A DNA stretch of 64,000 nucleotides from Streptomyces microflavus (GTDB taxonomy: Bacteria > Actinomycetota > Actinomycetes > Streptomycetales > Streptomycetaceae). The stretch is from assembly GCF_014650075.1 (NCBI RefSeq), contig NZ_BMUG01000009.1, positions 62,001 through 126,000 of the forward strand. The letters run 5' to 3'. The notes under the pieces were generated by a model that had not been told where the DNA came from, searched no databases, and saw only the letters and a program-made list of their open reading frames with translations. Numbering within the stretch: position 1 is the first letter of the stretch; each line of letters opens with the position of its first letter. Shown piece after piece: positions 1-8,922 of this stretch. The translations under genes and the position numbers were made by a program.

Positions 1-1213
1 CGGGGCCGCCCGGGAAGGGGCCCCCGGGGCCACCGGGGCCGCCAGGGCCACCGGGCCCGCCGCCGGGGCCGCTGAAGCCCCCGGGGCCGCCGGTCACGTC
101 CGGCCTGCCCGGGAACGTCGAGCGGGGCTCACTGGGCACCACGGGGATGCCTGAGGTCAGCGTGGAGCCCGAGACGTGGCCGGAGTCGGGCCCCGGGGAC
201 TGCGGGGTCAGGATCGCGGTGTCGTCGGAGAGCCGGGGCGGTACGCCGCCGGTGCCCGGGACCATCGGGCCGGGGCCGCCGAGGCCCGGGACGCCGTCGA
301 GGTTGGGGGTCAGCGACGAGGTGCCGGTGACCGGGCCCGTGGTGGGGCCGGCCGGTCCGGGCGTACGGACCCCCGGGTCGGGGGCGGAGTGCGGGCCCGC
401 GCCGGGGGGCTCCGTGCTGTAGCCGTCCAGGGCGCTGCCGGAGCCGGGGGCGCCGGGCCCCGGAGCGGCGTCCGAGAAGTACGGCAGGTCGGGGCGGGAC
501 CGGCCGGCGTCACCGGGCGCACCGTGCGGGCCCGACGGGCCGGGGCCGGGGCCGGGGCCGCCAGGACCCGACGGGCCGGGGCCGGGGCCGCCAGGACCTG
601 ACGGGCCGGGGCCGGCGCCGGGAGCGCCCGCGCCGAGCGGGCCCGGGCCACCGGAACCCGTACCCGGCGCACCACCGGAACCGGGCGCACCGCCCGTACC
701 GGAACCCGGTGCGGGTGCCGCGTTCCTGCGCGGGGCGAACCAGTCGCTGCCGCTCTTCGCCCTGCCCGGTTCGTCGGCCGGGGACGGGTCGGCGGACCCG
801 CCGCCGTCCCGGGCCTGCGAGGGCGAGGGGGCCGGTGCGCCGGACGCGCCGGTTCCGCCCGGCGCGCCGCCTGCCAGGCCCGAGGGCGCGGGCGGTGGCG
901 TGCCGGGGCGCGGCGTGCTGCCGGTGCGCTCCGCGTCGGGGCGCCCGGCGGCGATGTCGCTCTCGGCCATCGGCGTACGCATCACGACCGGCGGGATGGG
1001 ACGCGACCCGGGGATGTTGATCCGGATGCGCGTCGTCAGCGTCGTCTCGGTCTTCGGCTCTTCGGGCCGGGGCGGATCGACGGATTCCGGGGTCTCGTCC
1101 GAGCCCGCCGGCGACGGATACTGGCGGGATCCGTACGGCGGCGTACCCGATGGGTACGCGGCTCCACCGCGCCCCTGAGGCCCGGAGGACGAACTGTCAG
1201 TTTCACGACTCAA
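1..1213 (-). CDS. Pro/Gly-rich protein of unknown function, C-terminus cut by the left edge
   Basis: The minus-strand frame is open without a stop from a TTG codon at 1213 to the edge of the window. The TTG is preceded by a GGGAGAA ribosome site at a 6-base gap, and the product begins MSRETDSSSSGPQ. A short ordered stretch (TRIRINIPGSRPIPPVVMRT, about residues 57 to 76) is followed by roughly 300 residues of Pro/Gly/Ala low complexity, including a PGGPGP-type stutter. The full protein must be longer than 404 residues. From memory, a large protein of this composition lies beside mshB in Streptomyces, but I cannot assign a function. The low-complexity part looks disordered. The TTG start is supported by the ribosome site, but the gene is incomplete. 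Confidence 0.7.
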   Translation of the reverse strand, partial: MSRETDSSSSGPQGRGGAAYPSGTPPYGSRQYPSPAGSDETPESVDPPRPEEPKTETTLTTRIRINIPGSRPIPPVVMRTPMAESDIAAGRPDAERTGSTPRPGTPPPAPSGLAGGAPGGTGASGAPAPSPSQARDGGGSADPSPADEPGRAKSGSDWFAPRRNAAPAPGSGTGGAPGSGGAPGTGSGGPGPLGAGAPGAGPGPSGPGGPGPGPSGPGGPGPGPGPSGPHGAPGDAGRSRPDLPYFSDAAPGPGAPGSGSALDGYSTEPPGAGPHSAPDPGVRTPGPAGPTTGPVTGTSSLTPNLDGVPGLGGPGPMVPGTGGVPPRLSDDTAILTPQSPGPDSGHVSGSTLTSGIPVVPSEPRSTFPGRPDVTGGPGGFSGPGGGPGGPGGPGGPGGPFPGGP

Positions 1214-1388
1214 AGCAGGTTCTCCCGATTGGCTCCGCCGCCCGTACTTCCCCCATGCCGCAGGCCAGGGGACGGCTCGGCGCGCGCACCACCATACTGG
1301 CCGCCGCCGTCGGACACTCCGCGACCGGGGGAAACCTCCACCTCGGCATCACACCTGTGGGGGGCATTCCGGGCGCGGACTTAGCACT

Positions 1389-1898
1389 TCAGATACCGGA
1401 CCGGCCACTACGGGTGGCTGATTGCGGCACTTTGGAGGTGGTGGCGCACATCACAGCGACGGCTGTCCCGCCGAGCATGAAGAGCACCAGACCGAGTTCG
1501 TCGCCGAATACGTAGTCGCCTTCCGGCCGGCCGGACAACAGGACGAACACCGTGACGAACCAGCCGACCGCCGGGGCGAGCGCACCGATCTGGGTCCCGG
1601 TCAGGATGCGGCCGCCGTAGAAGAGGCCCGCCGAGCCCGCCAGGGCGATGATCAACCCGCCCGGGAACCACGCCGCTTGGACGAGAGTCCCGGCGAGCGC
1701 GACGAGCGCCCCGAGCACCGCGAGCCCGAAGTAGCCCGCGATCCGGGCCGGGTTCGGGCGGGCGGTGAAGCCGGTGCCCTCGGGCACCCTGGGCGGTGCG
1801 TTGGAGCGGGGTGCGTCGGAGCGGGGTGCGCTGCTGCGCGGTGCGTCGGAACGCGGTGCGCGGGCGCGGTCGCGGCCCTTGCCGGGGTTCCCGCTCAT
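1389..1898 (-). CDS. DUF6113-type small integral membrane protein
   Basis: A 169-residue protein. The first 60 residues are basic and carry a degenerate repeat (SDAPRSSAPRSDAPRSN). The remainder forms about four hydrophobic segments (for example GYFGLAVLGALVALAGTLV). Its ATG overlaps the TGA of mshB by four bases (ATGA), so the two genes are very probably translated together. The gene that follows mshB in Streptomyces is usually a DUF6113 membrane protein of this size, and the assignment rests on that context plus topology. The role is unknown. Because it is coupled to mshB it may be linked to thiol or redox homeostasis, but that is inference only. Confidence 0.8.
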   Translation of the reverse strand: MSGNPGKGRDRARAPRSDAPRSSAPRSDAPRSNAPPRVPEGTGFTARPNPARIAGYFGLAVLGALVALAGTLVQAAWFPGGLIIALAGSAGLFYGGRILTGTQIGALAPAVGWFVTVFVLLSGRPEGDYVFGDELGLVLFMLGGTAVAVMCATTSKVPQSATRSGRSGI

Positions 1899-2914
1899 GC
1901 GCCCGCCCCCGATGCGGAATCCGGCCGGGCACCCGATGCGGAACCCGCGCGGACCCCGGAAGCGGAACCCGGCCCTGCGCCCGAAGCGGAACCGGAAGCC
2001 ACATCCCGTACAGCCTCTTGAAGACCCCCGGCCTCCGGAAGACCCGCGAACAGGTCGTCCTCCCGCGCTCCCCCTCCGGCCCCCGGGACGCCGCGCACCA
2101 GCTGGTAGTACTCCGTCGTCAGCAGCGGCTGGCCCAGGTCGTTGGAGAGGGCGAAGAAGGGCCCGTCCACCGCGATCTGGGTGGCATGGGCGCGCATCGC
2201 CGCCGCCTTCGCCCCGGCGTACGCCGATCCGTCGATCTCCGCGGTGATCTCGTCCCCGTCGACCACACCGGGGACGTCGTCCACCGCCGCGATGCCCGGG
2301 AACGCGTCGGGGGCCGTCGTGCGCAGGTGGTCGAAGGCGGCCTCCACCACGGCCCGCTCCACCCGGTTCCAGTAGATCTTGGCGATGGTGTGCGGGGCGC
2401 CGGTGCCGTACGCCGGGTCGGCGGCCAGGTCGGCGGCGCGCATCGCGACCCGGTGGGCCTGGATGTGGTCGGGGTGGCCGTAGCCGCCGTCGGGGTCGTA
2501 GGTGACCAGGACCTGGGGGCGGACCTCCCGGATCACCTCCACGAGGGGGGCGGCGGCCTCGTCCACCGGGGCGGCCCAGAAGGCGCCGGGGCGCTCGTTC
2601 TGTTCGGTGCCCATCATCCCGGAGTCCCGGAACCGGCCCGCGCCGCCGAGGAAGCGGTGGTCGGTGACGCCGAGCTCCTTCATCGCCGCGGCCAGTTCGC
2701 CGGTGCGGTGCGGGCCGAGGACGTCGTCCCGGTCGGCGGCGAGAGCGGCGAGGGCGGGCGGGATGACCTCGCCCTCCTCGCCGAGCGTGCACGTCACCAG
2801 CGTGACGTGGGCGCCCTCGGCCGCATACCTGGCCATGGTGGCGCCGTTGTTGATCGACTCGTCGTCCGGGTGCGCGTGCACCAGCAGCAGACGGCGGGCG
2901 GGGAGGTCCTTCAT
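1895..2914 (-). CDS. mshB: N-acetyl-1-D-myo-inositol-2-amino-2-deoxy-alpha-D-glucopyranoside deacetylase (mycothiol biosynthesis)
   Basis: This cytoplasmic zinc enzyme removes the acetyl group from GlcNAc-inositol, the second dedicated reaction of mycothiol synthesis. The PIG-L/LmbE metal site is visible: AHPDDE at residues 14 to 19, with His15 and Asp18 as ligands, and a later GHPDH motif holding the third ligand. The ATG at 2914 is preferred over an in-frame GTG nine bases upstream because GGGTGG lies at a good distance from it. The protein is about 339 residues. Its last 35 residues are a Ser-Ala-Ser-Gly-Ala repeat that the Mycobacterium enzyme lacks, so it is probably a disordered tail. 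The downstream membrane protein gene overlaps by four bases. Confidence 0.93.
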   Translation of the reverse strand: MKDLPARRLLLVHAHPDDESINNGATMARYAAEGAHVTLVTCTLGEEGEVIPPALAALAADRDDVLGPHRTGELAAAMKELGVTDHRFLGGAGRFRDSGMMGTEQNERPGAFWAAPVDEAAAPLVEVIREVRPQVLVTYDPDGGYGHPDHIQAHRVAMRAADLAADPAYGTGAPHTIAKIYWNRVERAVVEAAFDHLRTTAPDAFPGIAAVDDVPGVVDGDEITAEIDGSAYAGAKAAAMRAHATQIAVDGPFFALSNDLGQPLLTTEYYQLVRGVPGAGGGAREDDLFAGLPEAGGLQEAVRDVASGSASGAGPGSASGVRAGSASGARPDSASGAGA

Positions 2915-3033
2915 GGGGACCACCCTACGAGCCCGGCGGCCCCCGGCGTCCCCCGCTCCCCGCCGACGGCGTCAACCGTGGGCGTACCCGGCCGGAAAGC
3001 GGGTACACGCGGTCGGAAGGCGATTGCACACGG

Positions 3034-3228
3034 TCAGAACTTGATGCTTCCGATCATCCCCGCCACGTTGGACGTCAGGTCCGAGATGGTCGGCGCGACC
3101 GACGAACTCGCGATGTAGAACCCCAGCAGCATGCAGACCACCGCGTGTCCGCCCTTCAGTCCGGATTTCCGGATCAGCAGGAAGACGATGATCGCCAGCA
3201 GCACCACCGCCGAAATCGAGAGCGCCAC
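3034..3228 (-). CDS. Small conserved membrane protein (64 residues)
   Basis: The protein begins MALSISAVVLLAIIVFLLIR and has a second hydrophobic stretch (AVVCMLLGFYIASSSVA), so it has two probable membrane segments joined by a short basic loop (RKSGLKGG). The GTG start has a strong GGAGG at the right spacing. It stands alone between mshB and the S9 peptidase. I recall homologues of the same size at the same place in other Streptomyces. The function is unknown. Confidence 0.8.
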   Translation of the reverse strand: MALSISAVVLLAIIVFLLIRKSGLKGGHAVVCMLLGFYIASSSVAPTISDLTSNVAGMIGSIKF

Positions 3229-3399
3229 GGCGGTTCACCTCCATCAGTACGGTTCGGGACGGGGACACGGGGACACACAGAGCCGATGGGTTCTTACCCA
3301 CCGAGCGCTACGGATCATAACTATCCGTGCCAACGCATTGATCGGGGCACGGCAGCACGAGGGGCGCACGGACCGCTGCGCGAGGCTAAGTTCGAGGCC

Positions 3400-5526
3400 A
3401 TGACCTCACCGAAGCTGTCCTTTCCCCGCCAGCACGCACGGACCCAGCGGTTCACTCTCGGCGCACCGCGCGCCTTCACCGTCTCACCGGACGAGACGCG
3501 AGTGATCTTCCTGCGCTCCACTTCGGGCACCGACCGGACCAACCGGCTGTGGGTGCTCGACCCGGCCTCCGGACAGGAGCGTCTCGTCGCCGATCCCGAG
3601 GCGCTGCTGGGGGGTTCGGCGGAGCGGCTGTCGCCGCAGGAGCGGGCCCGGCGCGAGCGGACCCGTGAGGGGTCGGCCGGAATTGTGTCCTACGCGGTGG
3701 ACGCGGCGGCCGAGCTGGCCGCGTTCGCCCTGTCCGGAAAGGTGTACGTGGCCGAACTGCGGGCCGGTACGGCGCGGGCGCTGCCGGTGCCGGGCCCGGT
3801 GATCGACCCGCGGCCCTCCCCCGACGGGCGCCGCATCGCGTACGTCTCCAAGGGCGCGCTGCGGGTCGTGGGCGCCGGGGGCGACGGCGACCGGGCTCTG
3901 GCGGAGCCCGAGGACGCCCATGTCACCTACGGCCTGGCCGAGTTCGTCGCGGCCGAGGAGATGCACCGCTTCCGGGGCTTCTGGTGGTCGCCCGATTCGG
4001 ACCGGCTGCTGGTCGCGCGGGCCGACGACAGCCCCGTACAGCGGTGGTGGATCGCCGATCCCGCGCACCCGGACCGCAAGCCGGCCGAGGTCGCCTACCC
4101 GGCGGCGGGGACGCCCAACGCCGAGGTGCGGCTCTTCGTCATGGACCTGGAGGGGGCCCGTACGGAGGTGGTCTGGGACCGGGCGGCGTTCCCGTACCTG
4201 GCCCAGGTCCACTGGTCCTCCGCGGGTGCCCCGCTGCTGCTCGTGCAGGCCCGTGACCAGCGCAGTCAGCGGTATCTGGCGGTGGACCCGGAGTCCGGTG
4301 AGACCCGGATCGTCCATGTGGACGAGGACCCGGTGTGGCTGGATCTGTTCGGCGGGGTGCCCGCTTGGGCGCCGGGCGGGCGGCTCGTGCGGATCGCGGA
4401 CGAGGGCGGCGCGCGGGTGCTGGCCGTCGGTGACCGGCCGCTGACCGGGGCGCAGTTGCACATCCAGGCGGTGCTGGACATCGGGGAGTCGGACATTCTC
4501 GTCTCCGCCGTCGCGGGCGAGGAGGCTGCGGCTCCGGAGACCGGCGAGAGCCATGTGTACCGGGTCAACGAGCTGGGAATCGAGCGGATTTCCGAAGGGG
4601 TGGGTGTGCACTCCGCGGTCCGCTCGGGCGATCTGACCGTGCTGGTCTCGGCCACCCCGGACGAGCCGGGATCGGCCGCCTGGGTCGTCCGGGACGGCAA
4701 GCGGCTGGTCCGGATCGCGAACCACTCCCAGGAGCCGGTGGTCTCGCCACGGGTCACGCTCACCGAGGGGGGCGCACGGCGGATTCCGTGCGCCGTGCTG
4801 CTTCCGTCGGACTACCAGGAGTCGGATGGTCCGCTTCCGGTACTGATGGATCCGTACGGCGGACCGCACGGCCGCCGGGTCGTCGCGGCCCACAACGCGT
4901 ACCTCACCTCGCAGTGGTTCGCGGACCAGGGGTTCGCGGTGGTCGTGGCGGACGGGCGCGGCGCGCCGGGCCGCTCGCCCGCCTGGGAGAAGGCCGTACG
5001 GGACGATTTCGTCCTCACCCTGGACGACCAGATCGAGGCCCTGCACGCGCTCGCCGGGCGGTTCCCGCTGGATCTGGACCGGGTCGCCATCCGGGGCTGG
5101 TCGTACGGGGGTTACCTCGCCGGCCTCGCGGTGCTGCGCCGCCCCGACGTCTTCCACGCGGCCGTGGTGGGCGCCCCGGTGACGGACTGGCGGCTCTACG
5201 ACACCCACTACACCGAGCGCTATCTCGGCGACCCGGCCGCGCAGCCCGAGGTGTACGCGTACAACGCCCTGATGACCGACGAGGGGCTCTCGCACGCGGC
5301 CGAGCAGGTGCGGCCCATGATGATCGTCCACGGGCTCGCGGACGACAACGTGGTGGTCGCGCACGCGCTGCGGCTCTCCTCGGCCCTGCTGGCGGCCGGG
5401 CGGCCGCACGAGGTGCTGCCGCTGAGCGGGGTGACGCACATGACGCCCCAGGAGCAGGTCGCGGAGAACCTGCTGCTGCTCCAGGTGGACTTCCTCAAGC
5501 GGTCACTGGGGCTGTCCGGCGCCTGA
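3400..5526 (+). CDS. S9 family peptidase (prolyl oligopeptidase / dipeptidyl peptidase IV type)
   Basis: A serine peptidase of 708 residues. The first ~450 residues are beta-propeller-like (DPP IV N-terminal type) and the last ~250 are the alpha/beta-hydrolase catalytic domain. The triad can be placed at Ser568 in GWSYGG, Asp648 in LADDNV and His680 in GVTHMT. There is no signal peptide, so it should act in the cytoplasm on short, probably proline-containing peptides. The ATG at 3400 begins the conserved part (MTSPKLSFPRQHARTQRF). The frame is open upstream, but that stretch overlaps the opposite promoter region and looks non-coding. It is convergent with the adjacent oligopeptide importer genes, so a link to peptide use is reasonable but unproved. 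Confidence 0.92.
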   Translation: MTSPKLSFPRQHARTQRFTLGAPRAFTVSPDETRVIFLRSTSGTDRTNRLWVLDPASGQERLVADPEALLGGSAERLSPQERARRERTREGSAGIVSYAVDAAAELAAFALSGKVYVAELRAGTARALPVPGPVIDPRPSPDGRRIAYVSKGALRVVGAGGDGDRALAEPEDAHVTYGLAEFVAAEEMHRFRGFWWSPDSDRLLVARADDSPVQRWWIADPAHPDRKPAEVAYPAAGTPNAEVRLFVMDLEGARTEVVWDRAAFPYLAQVHWSSAGAPLLLVQARDQRSQRYLAVDPESGETRIVHVDEDPVWLDLFGGVPAWAPGGRLVRIADEGGARVLAVGDRPLTGAQLHIQAVLDIGESDILVSAVAGEEAAAPETGESHVYRVNELGIERISEGVGVHSAVRSGDLTVLVSATPDEPGSAAWVVRDGKRLVRIANHSQEPVVSPRVTLTEGGARRIPCAVLLPSDYQESDGPLPVLMDPYGGPHGRRVVAAHNAYLTSQWFADQGFAVVVADGRGAPGRSPAWEKAVRDDFVLTLDDQIEALHALAGRFPLDLDRVAIRGWSYGGYLAGLAVLRRPDVFHAAVVGAPVTDWRLYDTHYTERYLGDPAAQPEVYAYNALMTDEGLSHAAEQVRPMMIVHGLADDNVVVAHALRLSSALLAAGRPHEVLPLSGVTHMTPQEQVAENLLLLQVDFLKRSLGLSGA

Positions 5527-5542
5527 GCGGGGGACATGGGTA

Positions 5543-5577
5543 ACCGGCCGGAGCGACAAGACGACGCTCCGGCCGGT
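5543..5577. terminator. Bidirectional terminator hairpin
   Basis: A perfect 13-bp inverted repeat, ACCGGCCGGAGCG with its complement, closes a 9-base loop. It lies in the 151-bp gap between the convergent peptidase and OppF-type ATPase genes and could serve both. Confidence 0.75.
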
Positions 5578-5677
5578 CCACGGCACCCGCACGGCCGTAC
5601 GTTGTTCAGCATGGGACGTTCGTATATCGGTGTGGCGACGCTGAAGTTGCCTGCTTGTTAACGAATCTGATGCCGGT

Positions 5678-6964
5678 TTACGGTGTTTCGCCGCCCTGCT
5701 CCCCCGGCTCCCCCGGCCCGCCCCGCTTCCCCACGTCCTCCCCCGGCTCACCCACGTCCTCCCCCGGCTCACCCACGTCCTCCACCGGCCGGCCACGCGT
5801 CGTCGTGCCCGGTGCCTCCACGTCCGGCCCCGGTGTGCGTCCCGGGGTCTCCAGCTCCCCCTCCAGCGGCACCACGCGCTTCTCCTCCGCGAAGTGGCAC
5901 GCCGAGTCGTGCCGGGCCGGGGAGTCGACCAGGCGGAACTCCGCCGGGACGGCCAGCAGCGGCACCTCCAGCTCGCAGCGCTCCTGCGCCTTCCAGCAGC
6001 GGGTGCGGAAGCGGCACCCCGAGGGGATGTTCGCGGGCGAGGGCACATCGCCGTGGAGGATGATCCGCTCCCGGTGCTCGCGGGCCATCGGGTCGGGCAC
6101 GGGGACGGCGGAGAGCAGCGCCTGGGTGTACGGGTGGGTGGGGTGGTCGTAGATCTCCGCGTCGGAACCGATCTCCACGATCCGGCCGAGGTACATCACG
6201 CCGACCCGGTCGGAGATGTGCCGGACGATGGAGAGGTCGTGCGCGATGAAGACGAAGCTGAGGCTGAACTCCGCCTGGAGCCGGTCCAGCAGGTTGACGA
6301 CCTGGGCCTGTACGGAGACGTCGAGCGCGGAGACCGGTTCGTCGGCGACGATGATCTCCGGGTTGAGGGCGAGGCCGCGGGCGATGCCGATGCGCTGGCG
6401 CTGGCCGCCGGAGAACTGGTGCGGGTAGCGGTTGATGTACTCCGGGTTGAGCCCGACGACATCCAGCAGGTCCTGCACCCGCTGCCGGCGGCTGCCCTTG
6501 GGGGCGACCTCGGGGTGGATCTCGTACGGCTCCCCGATGATGTCGCCGACCGTCATCCGCGGGTTCAGCGAGGTGTACGGGTCCTGGAACACCATCTGGA
6601 TGTTGCGCCGCACCGCCTTCAGCGCCCGGCCGGAGAGCTTGGAGATGTCCTCGCCCTTGTAGCGGATCGCGCCGGCGGTCGGCCGCTCCAGGTGGACGAG
6701 CATCCGCGCGACGGTCGACTTGCCGCAGCCGGACTCCCCCACGATGCCGAGCGTCTCGCCCGCGTGGAGGTCGAAGTCGACGCCGTCGACCGCCCGGACC
6801 GCGCCGATCTGCCGCTTGAAGAGGATTCCCTGGGTCAGCGGGTAGTGCTTGGCGAGATCCCGTACTTCGAGGATCGGCTCGCCCTCCGCGTACGGCCTGC
6901 TCTCCTCCCGGGCCTTGGACAGCAGGGTCGAGCCGGCCGCGTTACCCGTCCGGTCAGTGTGCAT
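5678..6964 (-). CDS. Oligopeptide ABC transporter ATP-binding protein (OppF type), downstream operon
   Basis: The second ATPase of the downstream (5.7 to 11.6 kb) importer. It has Walker A GESGCGKS, signature FSGGQRQR, Walker B IIVADEP, and the C-terminal oligopeptide/dipeptide transporter domain with its Cys-rich segment (CRFRTRCWKAQERC). The ATG at 6964 overlaps the end of the preceding ATPase gene by 11 bases. The last ~55 residues are an acidic Gly/Pro tail with an EDVGEPG repeat. The paralogue at 11752 to 12894 ends much sooner, so the tail is an extension specific to this copy. It should energise uptake of peptides together with the OppD-type subunit. Confidence 0.93.
   Translation of the reverse strand: MHTDRTGNAAGSTLLSKAREESRPYAEGEPILEVRDLAKHYPLTQGILFKRQIGAVRAVDGVDFDLHAGETLGIVGESGCGKSTVARMLVHLERPTAGAIRYKGEDISKLSGRALKAVRRNIQMVFQDPYTSLNPRMTVGDIIGEPYEIHPEVAPKGSRRQRVQDLLDVVGLNPEYINRYPHQFSGGQRQRIGIARGLALNPEIIVADEPVSALDVSVQAQVVNLLDRLQAEFSLSFVFIAHDLSIVRHISDRVGVMYLGRIVEIGSDAEIYDHPTHPYTQALLSAVPVPDPMAREHRERIILHGDVPSPANIPSGCRFRTRCWKAQERCELEVPLLAVPAEFRLVDSPARHDSACHFAEEKRVVPLEGELETPGRTPGPDVEAPGTTTRGRPVEDVGEPGEDVGEPGEDVGKRGGPGEPGEQGGETP
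5730..5792. repeat. Three 21-bp tandem repeats coding the EDVGEPG tail
   Basis: The unit starting CCCACGTCCTCCCCCGGCTC recurs at 5730, 5751 and 5772 (period 21), with the last copy diverged. It is in frame and encodes EDVGEPG in the C-terminal tail of the OppF-type ATPase. Its length probably varies between strains by slippage. Confidence 0.85.
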
Positions 6965-7931
6965 CGAGCGTCTCCTTCCAGAAGTGGCAGGCGCTCCGGC
7001 GCTGCTCGTCCACCTCGTAGAGCGGCGGCACATCGGTGCGGCACACGTCCTGCGCCATCGGGCAGCGGGGGTTGAACGCGCAGCCGGGCGGGATGTGCAG
7101 CAGGTTGGGCGGCAGGCCCTTGATCGCGTAGAGCTCCTGCCCCTTCTGGTCCAGGCGCGGGATCGACTGGAGGAGGCCCTTGGTGTACGGGTGGGCGGGC
7201 GCCTTGTAGATCTCGTGGACGGGGGCGGTCTCCACGATCCGGCCCGCGTACATCACCGCGATCTTGTCGGCCACGTCCGCGACGACGCCGAGGTCGTGGG
7301 TGATCAGGATGAGCCCCATGTTCAGCTCGCGCTGGAGCTCGGCGAGCAGGTCCATGACCTGGGCCTGGACGGTGACGTCGAGGGCGGTGGTGGGCTCGTC
7401 GGCGATGATCAGGGACGGTTCCAGAGCCATCGCCATGGCGATCATGATGCGCTGGCGCATGCCGCCGGAGAACTGGTGCGGGTAGTTGCCGACCCGCTCC
7501 TTGGCGGCGGGGATGCGGACCCGGTCCATCAGCTCGACCGATTTGGCCCGCGCGTCCTTGCGGGACATGCCGCGGTGGACGACGAACATCTCGCCGAGCT
7601 GCTGGCCGACGGTGAGGACCGGGTTCAGCGAGGAGAGCGCGTCCTGGAAGATCATGGCCATCTCCTGGCCGCGGATCTTCCTCCGTTCCTCCGGCTTGAG
7701 CTTCAGCAGGTCCTGGCCCTTGAAGAGGATCTCGCCGCCGGTGATCTTCCCGGGCGGCATGTCGAGGATGCCCATGACCGCCTGGGCGGTGACGGACTTG
7801 CCGGAGCCGGACTCCCCGAGGACGGCGAGCGTCTCGCCCTCGGCCACCGAGTAGTTGACCCCGTTGACGGCCTTGGCCACCCCCTCGCGGGTGTGGAACT
7901 CCACGTGAAGATCGCGCACTTCGAGCAACAT
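6954..7931 (-). CDS. Oligopeptide ABC transporter ATP-binding protein (OppD type), downstream operon
   Basis: A 325-residue ATPase with Walker A GESGSGKS (residues 39 to 46), signature FSGGMRQR, Walker B LIIADEPT and the OppD C-terminal region (PPGCAFNPRCPMAQDVC), whose Cys pattern may bind an iron-sulfur cluster as in related dipeptide ATPases. It lies 13 bases after the OppC-type gene and overlaps the OppF-type gene. Its sequence is very close to the paralogue at 12887 to 13945, which shows that the two operons arose by duplication. Confidence 0.94.
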   Translation of the reverse strand: MLLEVRDLHVEFHTREGVAKAVNGVNYSVAEGETLAVLGESGSGKSVTAQAVMGILDMPPGKITGGEILFKGQDLLKLKPEERRKIRGQEMAMIFQDALSSLNPVLTVGQQLGEMFVVHRGMSRKDARAKSVELMDRVRIPAAKERVGNYPHQFSGGMRQRIMIAMAMALEPSLIIADEPTTALDVTVQAQVMDLLAELQRELNMGLILITHDLGVVADVADKIAVMYAGRIVETAPVHEIYKAPAHPYTKGLLQSIPRLDQKGQELYAIKGLPPNLLHIPPGCAFNPRCPMAQDVCRTDVPPLYEVDEQRRSACHFWKETLDAH

Positions 7932-7944
7932 GGCAACCGGCTCC

Positions 7945-8922
7945 TCAGCGCAGCTTGGGGTCGAGGGCGTCGCGTACCGCGTCGCCGAGCATGATGAAGG
8001 CGAGCACGGTGACCGCCAGTGCTCCGGCGGGCCAGAGCAGCATGTGCGGGGCGTTGCGGATGTAGTTGGAGGCCGCGGAGATGTCGATGCCCCACGAGAC
8101 GGCCGGGTCCTTCAGGCCGACCCCGAGGTAGGAGAGGGTCGCCTCCAGCGAGATGTACGTGCCGAGCGCGATGGTCGCCACGACGATGACGGGGGCGATG
8201 GCGTTCGGGGTGATGTGGCGCAGCAGCATCCGGGAGTTGGAGGCGCCGAGCGCGCGGGCCGCCTGGACGTAGTCGTTCTGCTTGGCGGTGATCACCGAGC
8301 CGCGGGCGATACGGGCGATCTGCGGCCAGCCGAGCAGGATGATGAAGCCGACGACGGGCCAGACGGTGGAGCTGGTGACGACGGAGAGGAAGACCAGGCC
8401 GCCGAGGATGACGGGGATGCCGAAGAAGACGTCGGTGACGCGGGAGAGGACCGAGTCCCACCAGCCTCCGAAGAAGCCCGCGAGGCCCCCGAGCACACTC
8501 CCCAGCAGGGCGACGCCGAGGGTGGCGCAGACGCCGACGGTCACCGAGGTGCGGGTGCCGTAGACGACCCGGGTGTAGACGTCGCGGCCCTGGGGGTCGA
8601 AGCCGAAGGGGTGGCCGGGCTCGGAGCCCTTCTGGGCGTCGTCCAGGTCGGCCTGGAGGGGGTCGCCGCTCGCAATGAGCGAGGGCCAGATCGAGATGAT
8701 CACCAGGAAGAGGATGACCAGCGCGGAGATGATGAAGACCGGGTTGCGCCGCAGGTCGCGCCAGGCGTCCGACCAGAGGCTGCGCGGTTTGCCGGCCGGT
8801 CCGGTGCCCTCGGGACCGCCCGGGGTCTTCTCCAGGCTGGCGCCCTCCTCCATGGCGAGGTCCGTCGCGCCGCCGGCGCCCGCCTGGGAGATCGCTTCGT
8901 CCGGGGTCTGCGGCTCAGGCAT
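7945..8922 (-). CDS. Oligopeptide ABC transporter permease (OppC type), downstream operon
   Basis: A 325-residue inner-membrane permease. It has a ~45-residue cytoplasmic N-terminus, one membrane segment (PVFIISALVILFLVIISI), a periplasm-facing loop and five more segments in the BPD_transp_1 domain with the EAA-type loop (AARALGASNSRMLLRHITPN). The ATG overlaps the upstream OppB-type gene by eight bases (TATGCCTGA), the same junction as in the paralogous operon. It forms the membrane channel with the OppB-type protein. Confidence 0.94.
   Translation of the reverse strand: MPEPQTPDEAISQAGAGGATDLAMEEGASLEKTPGGPEGTGPAGKPRSLWSDAWRDLRRNPVFIISALVILFLVIISIWPSLIASGDPLQADLDDAQKGSEPGHPFGFDPQGRDVYTRVVYGTRTSVTVGVCATLGVALLGSVLGGLAGFFGGWWDSVLSRVTDVFFGIPVILGGLVFLSVVTSSTVWPVVGFIILLGWPQIARIARGSVITAKQNDYVQAARALGASNSRMLLRHITPNAIAPVIVVATIALGTYISLEATLSYLGVGLKDPAVSWGIDISAASNYIRNAPHMLLWPAGALAVTVLAFIMLGDAVRDALDPKLR

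Noticed and set aside
1389..2792. Single 467-codon frame covering mshB and its neighbour
   Set aside because: Its upper part is out of frame with mshB and has no domain. Only the lower part from 1898 is a real gene.
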